A stretch of DNA of 64,000 nt, from the NCBI RefSeq assembly GCF_022581195.2, contig NC_061455.1, positions 9,504,189 to 9,568,188 of the forward strand. Direction: 5' to 3'. Below, in pieces: positions 34,901-45,541 of the stretch (position 1 is its first letter; each line of letters begins with the position of its first letter). A program made the translations under genes and the position numbers. Below the pieces are notes generated by a model. It was not told where the DNA came from. It saw nothing but the letters and a program-made list of their open reading frames with translations, and searched no databases. The DNA is from Helicoverpa zea. Lineage: Eukaryota > Arthropoda > Insecta > Lepidoptera > Noctuidae.

Positions 34901-37900
34901 AAGTAGGTTATAACCGTGAATTCAACAAAATTGTCTCATGATAAGATTACATTATGTATTTAAAAATAGAAGAAGTTCGTTCTGTATTTTTTTATCAGAA
35001 TTCAGAGCCTTCCTGTTATTTTGATTAGTAGGTGAGTGATAAAACGATATCATTTCTGTTACATCTAGTATTTACACACACTGCTTGTTTATCTGAATGT
35101 CAGATCTTTATATCAGTTCACTCTGACGCTGTTACTCTTCTTGACTGAATAACAGAATGAATTTGCAAAAAAACTGTGTGCAATGTTCAGGCTGTAACTT
35201 CCTTCTGTTACCGTAGGTAATGATTATTTGCAGTTTCTAAAAGCATGTATCATAACGATAAAGGGATAAGGAAAATAAGGAAAAAAATCAGTTGACATTA
35301 CCTTTGAGCATCAACGGACATGAGGTTAACGATTTCTCCGACGGTGGACTCCTTCCTGGCGGAGTTGGACATGCGCAGTGACTTCCTGTAGATGGCGCTG
35401 GTGAGGGCGGTGCGAATGCGCATGCCCACCAGGTACATCCTGGTGAAGTAGTGCGCCAGCAGCATGGTTTGCACCGTGGCGCAGGCAAGAAGCGCAACTG
35501 CATAAACGTAACCTTTCCATATCGGCTCTTTACCTTGCACGAAACCTATTAGGAGTCTAAAAATTGTGTTTATGAGTTGTCATATTGGAGGAAGTCGTTT
35601 TTATTTTGAATATACAGGGGTCAAAATTGTTATCTTTAGTAGGTACTATTGTATCAATCGCTCTATGAATGGACAATTTATTCTTTATTAATAGATTTGG
35701 TGTGATGTCACTGAGCGTTGCTATCGACTGTTCGAATCCGTGAATCAGCAAAATATAGAGATACTTTAATCGCTGAGATATTATGTAAATATGTTATGAC
35801 TGTTGTTCCTCACGTGACTTGGCTTAAGAATTAAAAAGGGAACATTATCGTGAATTGATAAGTGTCAAATCTTTGTGTACTTACTTGAGTAGCTGTGGCG
35901 ACAAGAACATCAGTACGTCGTTGAAGAGTTTGAGCATAGATCCGAACAGGAACTGACCGCCGAACGCGAGACATAGTGCTGGTAGTATGGAGGCAGGCTT
36001 TTTCTCAGATTCAGGCTTGAAGTTCACGCTGGCCGATGTCTTACGATATGTCGCTTTTGTGGCGTTGGAGCTGGACAAGTTTAAAGATATAAAATGGTTA
36101 AATGAAGTGTTTCCTCTATTTCGTGAACGGAAAGTTTACAAAATTTTATTACTAAAGATGAACTGCAAGTCGTGGGAAAAGAGTAATTCAATTGTTCGGC
36201 AAAATATATGAGAGGTAGCATGTAGATAAATAAAACATTTAGAATTTTAGATAGTCGCATAACGAAAACCTTAAAGGAACAACATCAGAATATTTTTACC
36301 TTGAAACGTCAAAATTGATTAAAGAGGTAGATTTTGAGATAAAATATAGTTTTTTTTCTAAATAAAGTTCAAATGTTATGTTTAATAATTGTAATTTTGG
36401 CGTCATGCTTACATTTCTCGTTTTCTCAAAGACTTTTCCCAAAATTTATCGAACTTTGGCACAACTTCTGTGGACGAGTCCTGAGGGTTTAATGCCCACA
36501 AGTCTTCTTCAGTTAAACTTCTACGGAACCCTGTCAAAGCAAGGGGATCGAACCAGCTGTACGTGAGTCGACTGGGGAATCCCGACGCGTTTTCTGGGCA
36601 CTGGTTCTAAAATATAAAATGATTACAATATAATGTAATTTATAAAAACGACAAGGCCGAAATTTTTTAATAAAAACATACTAAAAACTACGTACTATAA
36701 GACTAAGTATTTACGCTTACGTAATTCAACATTCTTGTGGTCGAAATGTGTTTTTTTCTAAAGCACATAAGGTAACAAAAAGTCGATTAAATAATAATAC
36801 TATATGATTCTTGATTCCAAATAATAAAGAAGATGAAAACCAGTTTCACCAAAGCGGTATTGGCATTTAATATGGTCTGTTTTATTTTAGTAGATGCTTA
36901 TAGCTAATTTCATTAAGAACTTAATATTAATTAAGGAGAGCTTACCTTTTCATATTTATAAGGCGTATCTTTCGGAGGTAAATCGGCGAAACAGTTCAAT
37001 AAAAACATGAGGATTATCAGTGGATAATAGACCATGTAACTGACGAAGTTATATTGAACATTTTCATCGTCGCTGAGGTTGTAGTGCGCTTTGACCTCGG
37101 ACTGTAGCTGGGGCAAGCCCGCCAGTATCAACAATAACCAAAAGAAGAACAGAACTCCTGATGCTCTCATACCATACTTTCGATTGTAGTATAATAACGT
37201 TGCTGATAAACACTGCGGAAGAAAAATATATTTATTAACTTTGCTTAAAAAACTGTTACTAGTTTTCCAACAATTCAGACGCTAGATTTTCGTCACATAT
37301 TTTCATGTTAACTACTGTTTATATAGAATACACACACAGTAGTTTAGCAGTAAAGAATACAAACTTTCAATTATTGCTTAGAAAAATTACTCCAAGTCAT
37401 GAGAAATATTTTGAATTGAAGAAAAAAAAAAATTGAATCGATTCTTCTGTTTTAATAACAAACCGCCAATTAATACAGAACCCCGTTTTGCTGAGTCTTT
37501 TTTCTACCTCGTAAAACTTGTCATCAAGTTCAGTAATTTGTCCTAGTTTTCATGAAAGGAGGGTCACTTATTAATAAAACACAGACGCGCTAAGCTGAAA
37601 GAAATAAGGGTATAACCATACTTTAATGGAGGACACTCAAGGTGTTTTATTGATTAGTAAATAAATGGTATCATTACACCATTTAGATTATACATTGCTT
37701 CACGCATTATATTTTTACCTACATAACTAGGTATGTAGGTACAGTAAAAACTGCAAATCATTGATCACATGACTAAATAAATTTATTTATTTAGGCTTAC
37801 CAACTAAGACACATACAGACAATCTTAAAAATGAATGAAACAACAGTTAGTGTATGCTCTTAAATTAAAGGTAGGCTCAACATTTTTTTAGGTTGTTCAA

Positions 37901-40900
37901 GTAAAAGAGTTAAAAATTAAAAGTAATTAAAAATAAAAGAAATTAAGAAATTGGGTAAAACATAATAAAACTATAAAAATTAAAAATTAGGCAAACTCTT
38001 AATGGCTCTTTTAAATACACTTATTTTACTTGCAAATATATCCAAGTCGTGTTTTTTATAATGTCATTACACTTTCTCGATCGATGCTGTTTGTCATCTC
38101 TGAATCTTTGGAGAAGAGTTACAAGATTGATAAGAGGCAAAGAGTAAAATTATGATTGAGTAGCCAGCAAAAACACAGCTGTTTCATAAAAAGAATAATT
38201 AGGAAAGTTTTCCTAAAAGATAACATTATCATCGTTTTATACTTAGCTAGATTAATAATAATTATCGTTTATCTTCCGCAAACACGATAAATCAATATGA
38301 TAATGGTGTCTTTTATTATTTCAAATATTTAGCTGGAATTCCGTTTAGAATTTTTAAAATAAATTATCTGTTTTACAATTTCAAAATATCGATAATAAAG
38401 TTAAGATATTATTTCCTCACTATGTTTACTTACTTTTATTTTCAAGGCAAAGTTTGGTAATGCAATGTGGGCGGACAGCGAATATAGATAGTGGTTTTAA
38501 CAAACTAACATAGGTGGGAAAATAATATTATAGTGAATTACGATTGCCAAAGCATTAAAAATTTTTACATTTCTATTTTTATAGTCAGCTAGAAACTACT
38601 ATTTTAAGAACCATACATGATACTTGTCATTAATACTTGTACATATATAATACTTGTCATTAATACGAGAACTATTAAATTCTTTATCTTTGCATATTGA
38701 ATAATCAAAATTGTCTTAATTCAAAGTGGTCACGGTCATGGGATCGGTTATTGAATGATTCTACTCTACGGCGTTATATTGCACAATGGTACCATACATT
38801 TAAACCGCTGTCGCATTAAGTTGGTCGAAGTCCATTTTATGTCATATTCAAGTTTTTATGAAGATCTACCAGTGACTGTGATTATATCACAGCGAAGGTC
38901 AATAGTTTGAAGATCCGTTTCGTAGTAACTACAGAGTTCCGTGGTACGATGAGTCCGGCCGTCGTCGGTCCGCTAGTCGACACTCGGCATTGGTGCCGGC
39001 ACAATATAATAGTGTAATAGGTTACGGGTGATGTAATATTTTTTTGTCGACATTTTGTGTGGTTAACTAATTGTCCAAGGTTAACGAACGCAGTACCCAG
39101 CCAAAGGGCTTAATGATGACGGCGCGGTGCTGCAATTTGGAGACCTTGGTATTTGAAATACATAAGTAGTAGAAGGAATTTAATTGTAAGTTGGTAAATT
39201 ATATGAAGAAAAAATAGCTTTCTGGTAACTGTGTTTAAAGCTATAAGTGTGATGTCATATATTACAAGAAGTCCTCTTGATTACAATAATAATGCATATA
39301 CAAGACTAATTTTAAAAGTAATTATTATATGACCATCATAACTGAATAAAATGGAAGTAAGTACCCATCTGTAAATTAAAAGACATTAATTAGCCATGGC
39401 ATGCCTTGATGGATATGTACCTAGTTCGATTTAAGAATAAGGCCAATTATTGGCTTTATTACAAACCTCAATCACTATGCTTGCCTACTTATTAGTTTAA
39501 TATAAAAACAAATAGGTACTTGTGTGACCTAGTTTTTGAAATACAAAGATATAAATGTATTAAAAACTCGATTGTTTCTGCGAATGCCCTACCAAAAGAT
39601 AACAATGTTTAATTTTTTATGTTTACGGAAGATTATAATTATTATCAACGAAGGATATGAATAGCTAACACGGTGTTTTTAACCAGATCGCCGAAGCACT
39701 GAAGCAGATGTCTTTCTTTTGCGTTTACTATAACTGTCTTGACATATTTTTTAGCAAATAGCTGGATTATATTCAGAATATGTATATTGTATTGCTATTA
39801 CCATGAGCTTTGCTGATGACTCACTCAATAGATAGTTATCAGTCCAGTAAACCTCTCCCAATTAATCCGATTCCATGATAACGAACCGAATCGATTTTTG
39901 TAGTTAGGTTAGGCAATGATTTGCAGTTTTCACTATATAACATCATAGTTATTTTCATACGAATTATACATAGAATAATATTACTGTAGTGGTAAACAGT
40001 AAAAACATCGACAGGACAATCGTGTTAACCAATTTATAAATGGTAACGTTAAATAACCAATCAATAAAACTCCTCGTGTGTCGTCGGAATAAGTATGGTT
40101 AAAGTAGTCTTGATGTAGCTTAACTCATTGTTTTATTAATAGGCGACCCTTCTCAAATGGAAACTGGGACAAATGGTGGTTGTTTTAGTTAGAAGAAAAA
40201 ATTGAAAGCACGCTGTTCTCAGACTTCATGCCTAAGCAAAATTAATAAGTATGTGGTAACAAAGCAGAATCATTATCGAAAATTATTATTTTAGCCAGCT
40301 CATGACATCTTCGTGATTCATGATTATGTTCATGGAATACAAACTTTTTTCCAGTTCAGCTAATTTATTGTTAGAATAGTAAAATGATGTCATACTTACA
40401 AATGTTAAAATCTTGATAATGGGACTATAATAATCGGCATTAAACACTTCCTTCTCTCCTTGAGATGAGGTGTGCACAGTGACGCCCAAATCCACAAACT
40501 TTAACACTATCAGAAGGCAAGTTATGAGCAGTTTGCTGATGTTTAATATGTTCCATGGTATGTTCCTTTCTTTACTGTTTAATATATAGTAGGTGTCAAG
40601 GAACGCCGCGGCCCATAGGTACAAACATGGTGTCCACACGAGGACTGTTTTCTGAAAGCATGGCGTTAGCTCTGGGCTGTCGGTGTACCACGTGAGACTG
40701 CTATTCTAGAAGAAAGAAGAGAAACATGTGATTAGCCAAAGTAGATTAGGTAACTACGAGATTTAAATATGATTAAAAATTTATTATGATATGACATCTC
40801 TATGTGTAGCAAGAATTTGTTTTGAGAAAATCCATGATGTGTGGGTATGTTGAGGGCAACGATAAGAGAATTGACTAAATTAGAACAGAAGCATACCAGC

Positions 40901-43900
40901 GCTCGCAGTCATTCGGAACGGAACCCTATAATATTATGAGCAACGTCAGAAATTGTCACTGCATAGCATTGTAATCAAATGACATGATATCGCGAGACCA
41001 AGGTCATTAGAATTGGTATAATATTCCGTTACTTCGTTCAAGCTTTGATCCCGTTAGACGGGCCGGGGCTGTGATGCCATCAGTCTCTGATAGTAAAATC
41101 ATATCGTTAGATTTGACAATATCAGCGCGGGTGCCTATAAACGATACGGTATCTTTTAGTTCATGTAAAATATAATATTGCTGAGCAGGTTTTTCGTGTT
41201 GGAGATATTTTAATTATTTTCCACGTTCGTATCCTGCGATAGTATTAGACTACAAACCGACAGGTACTCAGCGGGATGGGATGCGAGTTTCTCAATCTAG
41301 ATTGTATGCATTGGCATGCACGTGTCTATTACGAACGAAACATACCACCCACATGAGCTGAGTAAATTTTGTGTTTATAAAATTGAGATTGCAACGGTAT
41401 AACTCTAAAAACATTCATGTACATAGCTGCATCTACATACATATATACACAGATAAACGAAAGGTCTGGTTGCTTGTTACATTGAGTTATTCTCTGAGAG
41501 GACTACTTCTGGCGCCAGAATATAAGATCGTATTTCTATAATATTTCATATTATCTTCATATCTCACGCAAATAGGTTCAGCCGTTTTACAATGTAAGCG
41601 TAACCAACAAAGCTAACTTCGCATTTTATAATAATATAGGATAGGAATGTTGGATTATTTTAAGAGTTTTACTATGTTACACAGTGATCTGCTTGTGGGT
41701 AGATAAGGCGTCCAACAAAATGCCGAGTCATCGTGATTCGTGTGGCAACAAATTGATGTGTTATACGACGAGTCTTCCTATACTACTCCCGTTAAACATG
41801 ACGCACATCTGTGTTATTTTGTACTGATGCCTTACATGAATTATGACTGCATGACAAGTTTCCTAAACTCATTGTTTAGTTTTTCACGGAACCCTTTCAA
41901 CGTAATGCTGTATATTTTAAGAGTGTAACTTTAGCTGTAGCTATCTATATAATTTCATGTGGCTTCGGGTTGAGTTTCTTGATTACTCTGTACTCAGTAC
42001 TGTAATTCTTTCTTATCCATGTATTCCATGATTATGTGTATGTCGATATAATCTTATGGCTGTGGCGATATTGTTAGTGGCATCATCCGGTACTGTATCA
42101 AACTGTTGCCGTAGTTACCGATGTTTTCAATTTGCGTCGATAATTCCGGGAACAAAACTTGTGGCATGAATGTGGACTGTGCATGTAGTACCTACTTTTA
42201 CTAAGTTAATATTTCATATGCGTACATCGTGGGTTATAAACAGTACCTAATAAGAACAATATCTCTTTTATTATACGATTGCAACATACATTGTAGAGGT
42301 TTACAATAAAGTAATTCATGACTACTTAAAATATCTGGGGTAAGTAACGATAATGGGGGAAGTACCCAATTTTTTTGCTGTTCCTTACTATTAAATTAAT
42401 ATTAAGCCAAGGCAATTACGGGGAATCTCCTTAGCAACAAACAAGTAATCAATCATAAATCAAAGGTCAACAATAGAAGCTTGGGTAATGATAATACACT
42501 GTAATCAAAGGCTAGTTATTGTAAATAAATATAATTTTTTTACGTACCTATAATCTAAAAAAATCATTAAGGAAGGAATTTTGCATTTAATAGGGCTTTT
42601 AAATTCTGAGATATATATTTACAGAACGATAAGGGCTACACGAATAAGTTTATTGTTGTAATGAAAGTCAGATTATTTATATTGTTTTACACAAATGTCT
42701 AGATATAACTGTTTTAATGGCGACCAAAACTACCTACATTAGTAGATATCAATGCAATTATAGATAGGAACAGTCAACAAGATATTTTTTTTTAGTTAGA
42801 ATCAGTTTTCACAATGTTGGGCAATACACTGTTGACACATATATTTTTAGTTTAATTTTAAAAACCTGACTGTTAATGTTTCATTTAAGTAAAAATTTTT
42901 GCAGTTCCTTTTTTTACCAACTAAGTCTTGAAAATAACACTCATTTTGAACAGACTTATAGAAAAATTCACAATACTAATGTTGTTACTTTTTAGCTAGA
43001 ATTTACTCTCCTGTTTTATAAAATTACCTATTCTGGATTAAAATCTATTCAGTCCTTATAAAGCTATAGTATTTTTGCCAAGCAGACATAGTTGCCTTAT
43101 ACTATACTGTATTACATATTATGTACCATGTAGTTTGGACTTTGGCTATTTGTCATGGAGATGAAGTATCAACATTAATAGTGTATTTAACATACCATGA
43201 TTCATCATAAAAAAATAGAAATGGGTCAAATACATTTCATGAAATTTTTTTTATTTTTAATATCTAATATAAAAATGCTGGAGATTTCAATCAATAGCAT
43301 TACTATTTTTTACACTGTACTGAACATACAATAAGTTATGCTCAGTAATGTCTTTAAGCTGTAACCCATCTATAGTACCCATACCATGGAGCAATTAAAA
43401 AAAATCTCTGGATAACGAGCCTTTTTCTGTTTGAAAATGGGACCCGACCAGTATTCCAAAACCGAATTTTAAAAAAGTAAGCATGTACATATCTATTTAA
43501 ACTATTGATTATTTTTCCTGTTTTTTGTTGTAGTAGTTATGGCAACACAATAGTTTGTGTTAATCAAATAAAGTTACAAGCATTTAACTGTCAATGAGTA
43601 GCATAGTAACTGCATGCTTATACTAAATCATGTTACCTTTAGAAGACAATTATTTGTTAATGGCAGTTATTTGAAGAATCATTTTTAAGTCTTGTGCAAT
43701 GTGAATGACTTGCTGTTTTTATACTAACATACGGACATAACAATTATTAAAGTACCTATGAGCATACTTTAGTCATGTCCCTTAGTTTTACATGTTCATG
43801 GTGAATATACAGAGCTTAAAATATTACACAAATATGTTTGATCATTCATTTGAATAATTAGTCATGCCTACTCTGCCACTTATATCAATGTTTTAATTAC

Positions 43901-45180
43901 TGTTTCATGAGACAGGATAAAATTCGTATTCTATATTCCTGTAGATTTATCATCATATATATATCATATTTGTTTTAGGTACTTTTCAATAGACTTCATA
44001 ACAAGGAGATTCTCAAATTTAAATTTTGTTTGTTTATTTTCTTCTTGAAAGCATTAAGAAACTTTATGATTAGTAAGGATTTATATGCCACACTAACAAA
44101 TACAAGTTAGTTAATCATGAGAAGTAATTTGAAACCAACAAAATGATAAGGCAGAGTATAGAAACAGCTATAGTAAGTATCACAAAACTGGTTTTATTCA
44201 TAGACATGATGTTATTATAGAAAATGGCTTGGGTCATGGTCATGTGGTTACACAGGGAATGTTTTATTAATGAGTTTTCTCGATTATTTCTTATTATTAA
44301 ATATTGTAAATTATTCATACTGGCCAAATCTATAACGATTTTATAATTATACATTTGAAACACATTGATACAGCCAAAAAAGTCATAAGTATAATATTAA
44401 TTTAACAAAATAATAAAGGTAAGGTTATTGCACCTAATGATGTTATAGCAAATGTTCCAATAAGAAACTATGTGCATCCAGTTGGAATAATATTTCCAAC
44501 AGGAATTACTTCAAACAATATGTTAGGGTGTTTAAAATCAGATATCCAATACTAAGAACATACCTAATGTAAAGATATAATAAGTAGGTAGGTAGATATC
44601 TACCTTATGGACCACTGAACTAAATTTGGGTCAAGTGTTTAAAAGAGATTCAGCTCGGACAACAATAATTGTATTACCTTAATCATGTTTACCTAATATA
44701 AATTAAAGATCATTAGAAAAAGCCTTAGGATTATACATACTAACTTCAAAAACCTACCTAGTTTAAAAAATATACACAACATGAATAAATATGTTTTTTT
44801 CCTTTTTTGTGAGAAGTATTAATACAATAAACTTTTTTAGGGGAATCAGACACTACCTGGTCACATTTATTGGTAACGAGAATTAGACATTCACTTTTAT
44901 TTTCAATAAGTAAATGAAAAAAAATTTACATCAACTTTTTCGTAGCAAACTGACCTTTCATTAGCGTGCCACACAATCGTAGATGCTGCGAAACTGGTTA
45001 ATCTAATGTGTAGAAGAAATTCAACATTTCACATTTTAAAGTTGCCCTCAGCAGGTAGGTAGTTTTGCATAACCCAATGTGTTCACTAACCAAAATGATT
45101 TTTGATAAAAGTATCGCAGCAGACATACTTACCCAAAATTGAGATCCGCAGAAACTATCAAGCGTAGAATTGTAAGACAT
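15971..45180 (-). CDS. ABCC1/MRP-type multidrug-resistance transporter, complete 25-exon gene
   Basis: An ATP-driven export pump for amphiphilic anions and conjugates at the plasma membrane. Coding exons: 45180-45133, 40705-40400, 37212-36946, 36606-36413, 36070-35885, 35556-35302, 34470-34230, 31355-31218, exon 9 (29755-29606 or 29302-29156), 28722-28638, 28484-28287, 28091-27915, 27555-27422, 27317-27107, 26873-26757, 26676-26573, 26476-26333, 25954-25879, exon 19 (23724-23501 or 19539-19319), 18032-17815, 17724-17526, 17447-17349, 16901-16481, 16412-16246, 16165-15971. All phases agree and the sum is 4548 bases: 1515 residues plus stop (human MRP1 1531). TMD0 (MSYNSTLDSFCGSQFW, then CFQKTVLVWTPCLYLW) marks a long ABCC1-like protein. 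The ATG at 45178-45180 was chosen because the frame upstream has no ATG. Ortholog of Drosophila MRP (CG6214) is likely. Confidence 0.92.
17005..17182 (+). mobile_element. RTE-clade LINE 3'-end fragment
   Basis: Plus-strand translation gives GRPSTTCPDDLIKVARRRWM, then QVASNRYLWRSRG, before a frameshift. The DNA goes on AGGCCTATGTTCAGCAGTGA, then GACGTCCTATGGCTGA and an ATGATGGTGATGACGAT tail. This is the common lepidopteran RTE ending. It is a short, dead 5'-truncated piece in the intron between exons 22 and 23. Confidence 0.72.
17347..17349 (-). promoter_or_regulatory. non-canonical GC splice donor after MRP exon 22
   Basis: Exon 22 ends GAACAG and the intron begins GCAAGT, the standard GC-AG donor consensus (AG|GCAAGT). 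The same exon of the paralogue has a normal GT donor (GCAG|GTGAAT at 54298), so the GC form arose in this copy or was lost in the other. Confidence 0.7.
18508..18735. mobile_element. 224-bp MITE with TA flanks in MRP intron
   Basis: The ends AGGCCCGGTCTCCAACAAAG (18510) and the complement of CTTTGGTGGAAATGGGGCCT (ending 18733) are matching terminal repeats of about 25 bp, flanked by TA on both sides. The TA duplication suggests a Tc1/mariner-type mobilising enzyme. There is no coding capacity. Confidence 0.65.
19319..19539 (-). other. MRP alternative exon 19b
   Basis: A 221-base exon (phase 1 to 0) with acceptor TTGTTGCAG and donor GAG|GTAATC. It encodes LASIFADLMPFLACWRAARI, then LQFFEVTPLGRILSRFSKD and MDILDTSLPS. 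It is more similar to the corresponding exon of the paralogue at 63791-64000 (MPFLACWKAAKILHA) than to exon 19a, so the 19a/19b split predates the gene duplication or the paralogue descends from a 19b-type copy. Confidence 0.85.
21445..22035. repeat. inverted repeat of about 100 bp per arm
   Basis: GTCCAAATGTCCACCACGAA, followed by CGAGACCTATAT and AAAGTTATAG (21450-21560), is the complement of 21890-22030. The arms enclose about 320 bases without coding signs. Confidence 0.65.
22606..22975. repeat. minisatellite, three units of about 115-130 bp
   Basis: Each unit runs TTATTTGGAGTCA/AATTT, AAACAGGATAGCA, ACTTTGGTGAT, TTAAAATGCTGGT, and TTTTGGTGATCATTTACTA. The units have diverged by roughly a fifth. 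A short internal doubling of GATCATTTACTACTTTTG occurs in the first unit. Confidence 0.65.
23501..23724 (-). other. MRP alternative exon 19a (GC-rich)
   Basis: A 224-base exon (phase 1 to 0) with acceptor TGGCAG and donor GCG|GTATGC. It encodes VVSVSVSSLALYLG, then SIGFFDCTPVGRVLNRFSKD and VDVLDNVLP, the TMD2 segment and intracellular loop just after the first TMD2 helix. It is very GC-rich, unlike exon 19b. Its phases match those of 19b, 4 kb downstream, so the two are interchangeable. Confidence 0.82.
23725..25878. other. MRP intron 18; no gene
   Basis: AT-rich intron sequence upstream of exon 19a. A remnant of the CCGCGGTTTCACCCGCG repeat is at 23856-23930. Nothing else recognisable was seen. 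A further exon-19-like copy was looked for here and between 19a and 19b and not found. Confidence 0.5.
26573..26873 (-). other. MRP exons 15-16: charged linker between the two halves
   Basis: Exons 26873-26757 and 26676-26573 encode residues about 863-936: ELDKIKQDLESKLG, then SLSESASESEQAAAG and KNKLIEAEKTETGS. It is highly charged and rich in serines with acidic neighbours, matching the L1 linker of ABCC1-type proteins, which is phosphorylated in relatives; phosphorylation here is inference. Confidence 0.8.
27346..27416. repeat. hexanucleotide tandem repeat (CACTCG/CGCTCG)n in MRP intron 13
   Basis: About eleven copies of a 6-base unit (CGCTCG then CACTCG) fill most of the 104-base intron between exons 13 and 14, ending a few bases from the GTGAGT donor. 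It creates long Arg/Ser/His-rich shadow frames that are not genes. Confidence 0.85.
27619..27873. mobile_element. MITE-like inverted-repeat element in MRP intron 12
   Basis: GGACGGAGATGCCATAA at 27619 is matched by TTATGGCATCTCCGTC ending at 27873. The interior (GGCGTGACCAAA, GTTCGGGTTCTTTGG, AAGGCGTATAAG) recurs in part near 25990-26200, 55225-55380 and 63330-63480, so it is one dispersed family. It has no coding capacity. Confidence 0.6.
29156..29302 (-). other. MRP alternative exon 9b
   Basis: A 147-base exon (49 codons, phase 0 to 0) with acceptor GTCGTAG and donor CAA|GTAAGT. It encodes VSLMSFGCFVLVND, then AFVALSLFNILRFPLSMLP. This copy is closer to the vertebrate MRP1 segment of the same region than 9a. 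The two copies differ mainly in the loop and in the polar faces of the helices, which line the substrate path in the family. Confidence 0.85.
29606..29755 (-). other. MRP alternative exon 9a
   Basis: A 150-base exon (50 codons, phase 0 to 0) between TCAAG and a GAG|GTAGTG donor. It encodes VTFLTFFTFLISDPEK, then a stretch ending LPLIVVSAIE, in the last helices of TMD1. It aligns along its whole length with exon 9b, 303 bases downstream in gene direction, and both fit the flanking exons' phases. Including both would repeat the same transmembrane segment, so mutually exclusive use is the natural reading. Confidence 0.82.
30755..30890 (-). mobile_element. tRNA-derived SINE fragment in MRP intron
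   Basis: On the minus strand, an A-box-like TGGTTTAGTGGTTG (30869-30882) is followed by a B box GGTTCGATTCCCGGG (30828-30842) and then TCTTCCCATCGGACTA and an AAATGCTTGTGAAC-type tail. It differs in sequence from the SINE at 6615. The promoter boxes are visible; clear target duplications are not. Confidence 0.65.
32490..33236. mobile_element. non-autonomous hAT element, 747 bp
   Basis: The ends CAATGGTTCTTAACC (32490) and the complement CAGTGGTTCTTAACC (ending 33236) are classic hAT terminal repeats. CTCTATAA flanks the element exactly on both sides (32482-32489 and 33237-33244), the 8-bp duplication of hAT elements. Inside are about two and a half tandem units of roughly 126 bp, each opening with the near-palindrome CGCGCTCGCTTCGCTCGCG (near 32744, 32869, 32996). 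It has no transposase. It lies in the intron between MRP exons 7 and 8. Confidence 0.9.
34665..34794 (-). repeat. interspersed LINE-like 3'-end repeat in MRP intron 6
   Basis: The segment GGGTGAAACCGCGGGAAACA, followed by GCTAGT near 34767-34793, is the complement of the repeat at 57258. It continues leftward with GATTCGATTATACAAAATTC. It is decayed and noncoding. Confidence 0.5.
37213..40399. other. MRP intron 2; no gene
   Basis: A 3.2-kb AT-rich intron. From about 37775 to 38060 an A/T-rich stretch beginning AAATAAATTTATTTATTTAG resembles a LINE 3' UTR, but no coding match supports it. The remainder holds nothing I recognise. Confidence 0.5.
40706..45132. other. MRP intron 1; no gene
   Basis: A 4.4-kb intron between the 16-codon first exon and exon 2. 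Only a decayed trace of the LINE-like repeat (about 41560-41640, CATTTTATAATAATATAGGA) was noticed. Long first introns often hold control elements, but none can be named from the sequence. Confidence 0.5.
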
Positions 45181-45504
45181 TGTCACAATTTTGTGAATAT
45201 TAGTTACTTTTAACTGCCATAAATTTTATGTTGTTTTACGACACTCCCGATACATATATTTTTAATAACTGAATTAATAGAGTGGTGTTAAACAGATATA
45301 TACGATTAAATGTTATTTATTCACTGAGAGATTTTTTACTGAGATATAAAAAATTGAATAAAATCTTCAACATCACACACCACATCACACCGCACCGCAC
45401 CGCGCACCACAGATAGTTTACGAATAGTTTATTCTGGGTTTGCGTCACAGATTAATATATGTCGCAAGTTAGTTTTCGTTCGGTACGCAGAGTCATTGAC
45501 GTAG

Positions 45505-45541
45505 TATAGAATAGAATAGAATAGAATAGAATAGAATAGAT
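45505..45541. repeat. (TAGAA)n microsatellite, LINE 3' tail
   Basis: About seven copies of ATAGA/TAGAA in tandem on the plus strand, at the 3' end of the minus-strand LINE. Short tandem tails instead of poly-A are usual in CR1-type elements. Confidence 0.8.

Larger units (their letters stand above)
36946..45180 (-). other. MRP gene exons 1-3: N-terminal TMD0 membrane domain
   Basis: Exons 45180-45133, 40705-40400 and 37212-36946 encode residues 1-207. These contain hydrophobic segments such as VLVWTPCLYLWAAAFL, LLITCLLIVLKFV and FFFWLLLILAGL, and cover the extra five-helix TMD0 that separates long MRPs (ABCC1/2/3/6 type) from short ones. Exon 1 codes for only 16 residues and is followed by a 4.4-kb intron. 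Confidence 0.85.

Noticed and set aside
44115..44363. 82-codon minus-strand frame with a hydrophobic C-terminus
   Set aside because: AT-rich intron sequence with no splice context or family resemblance; probably chance.
45181..45186. start of the MRP protein two codons upstream of 45180
   Set aside because: The codon there is GTG, which is not a plausible eukaryotic start here; the ATG at 45178-45180 is the first available.
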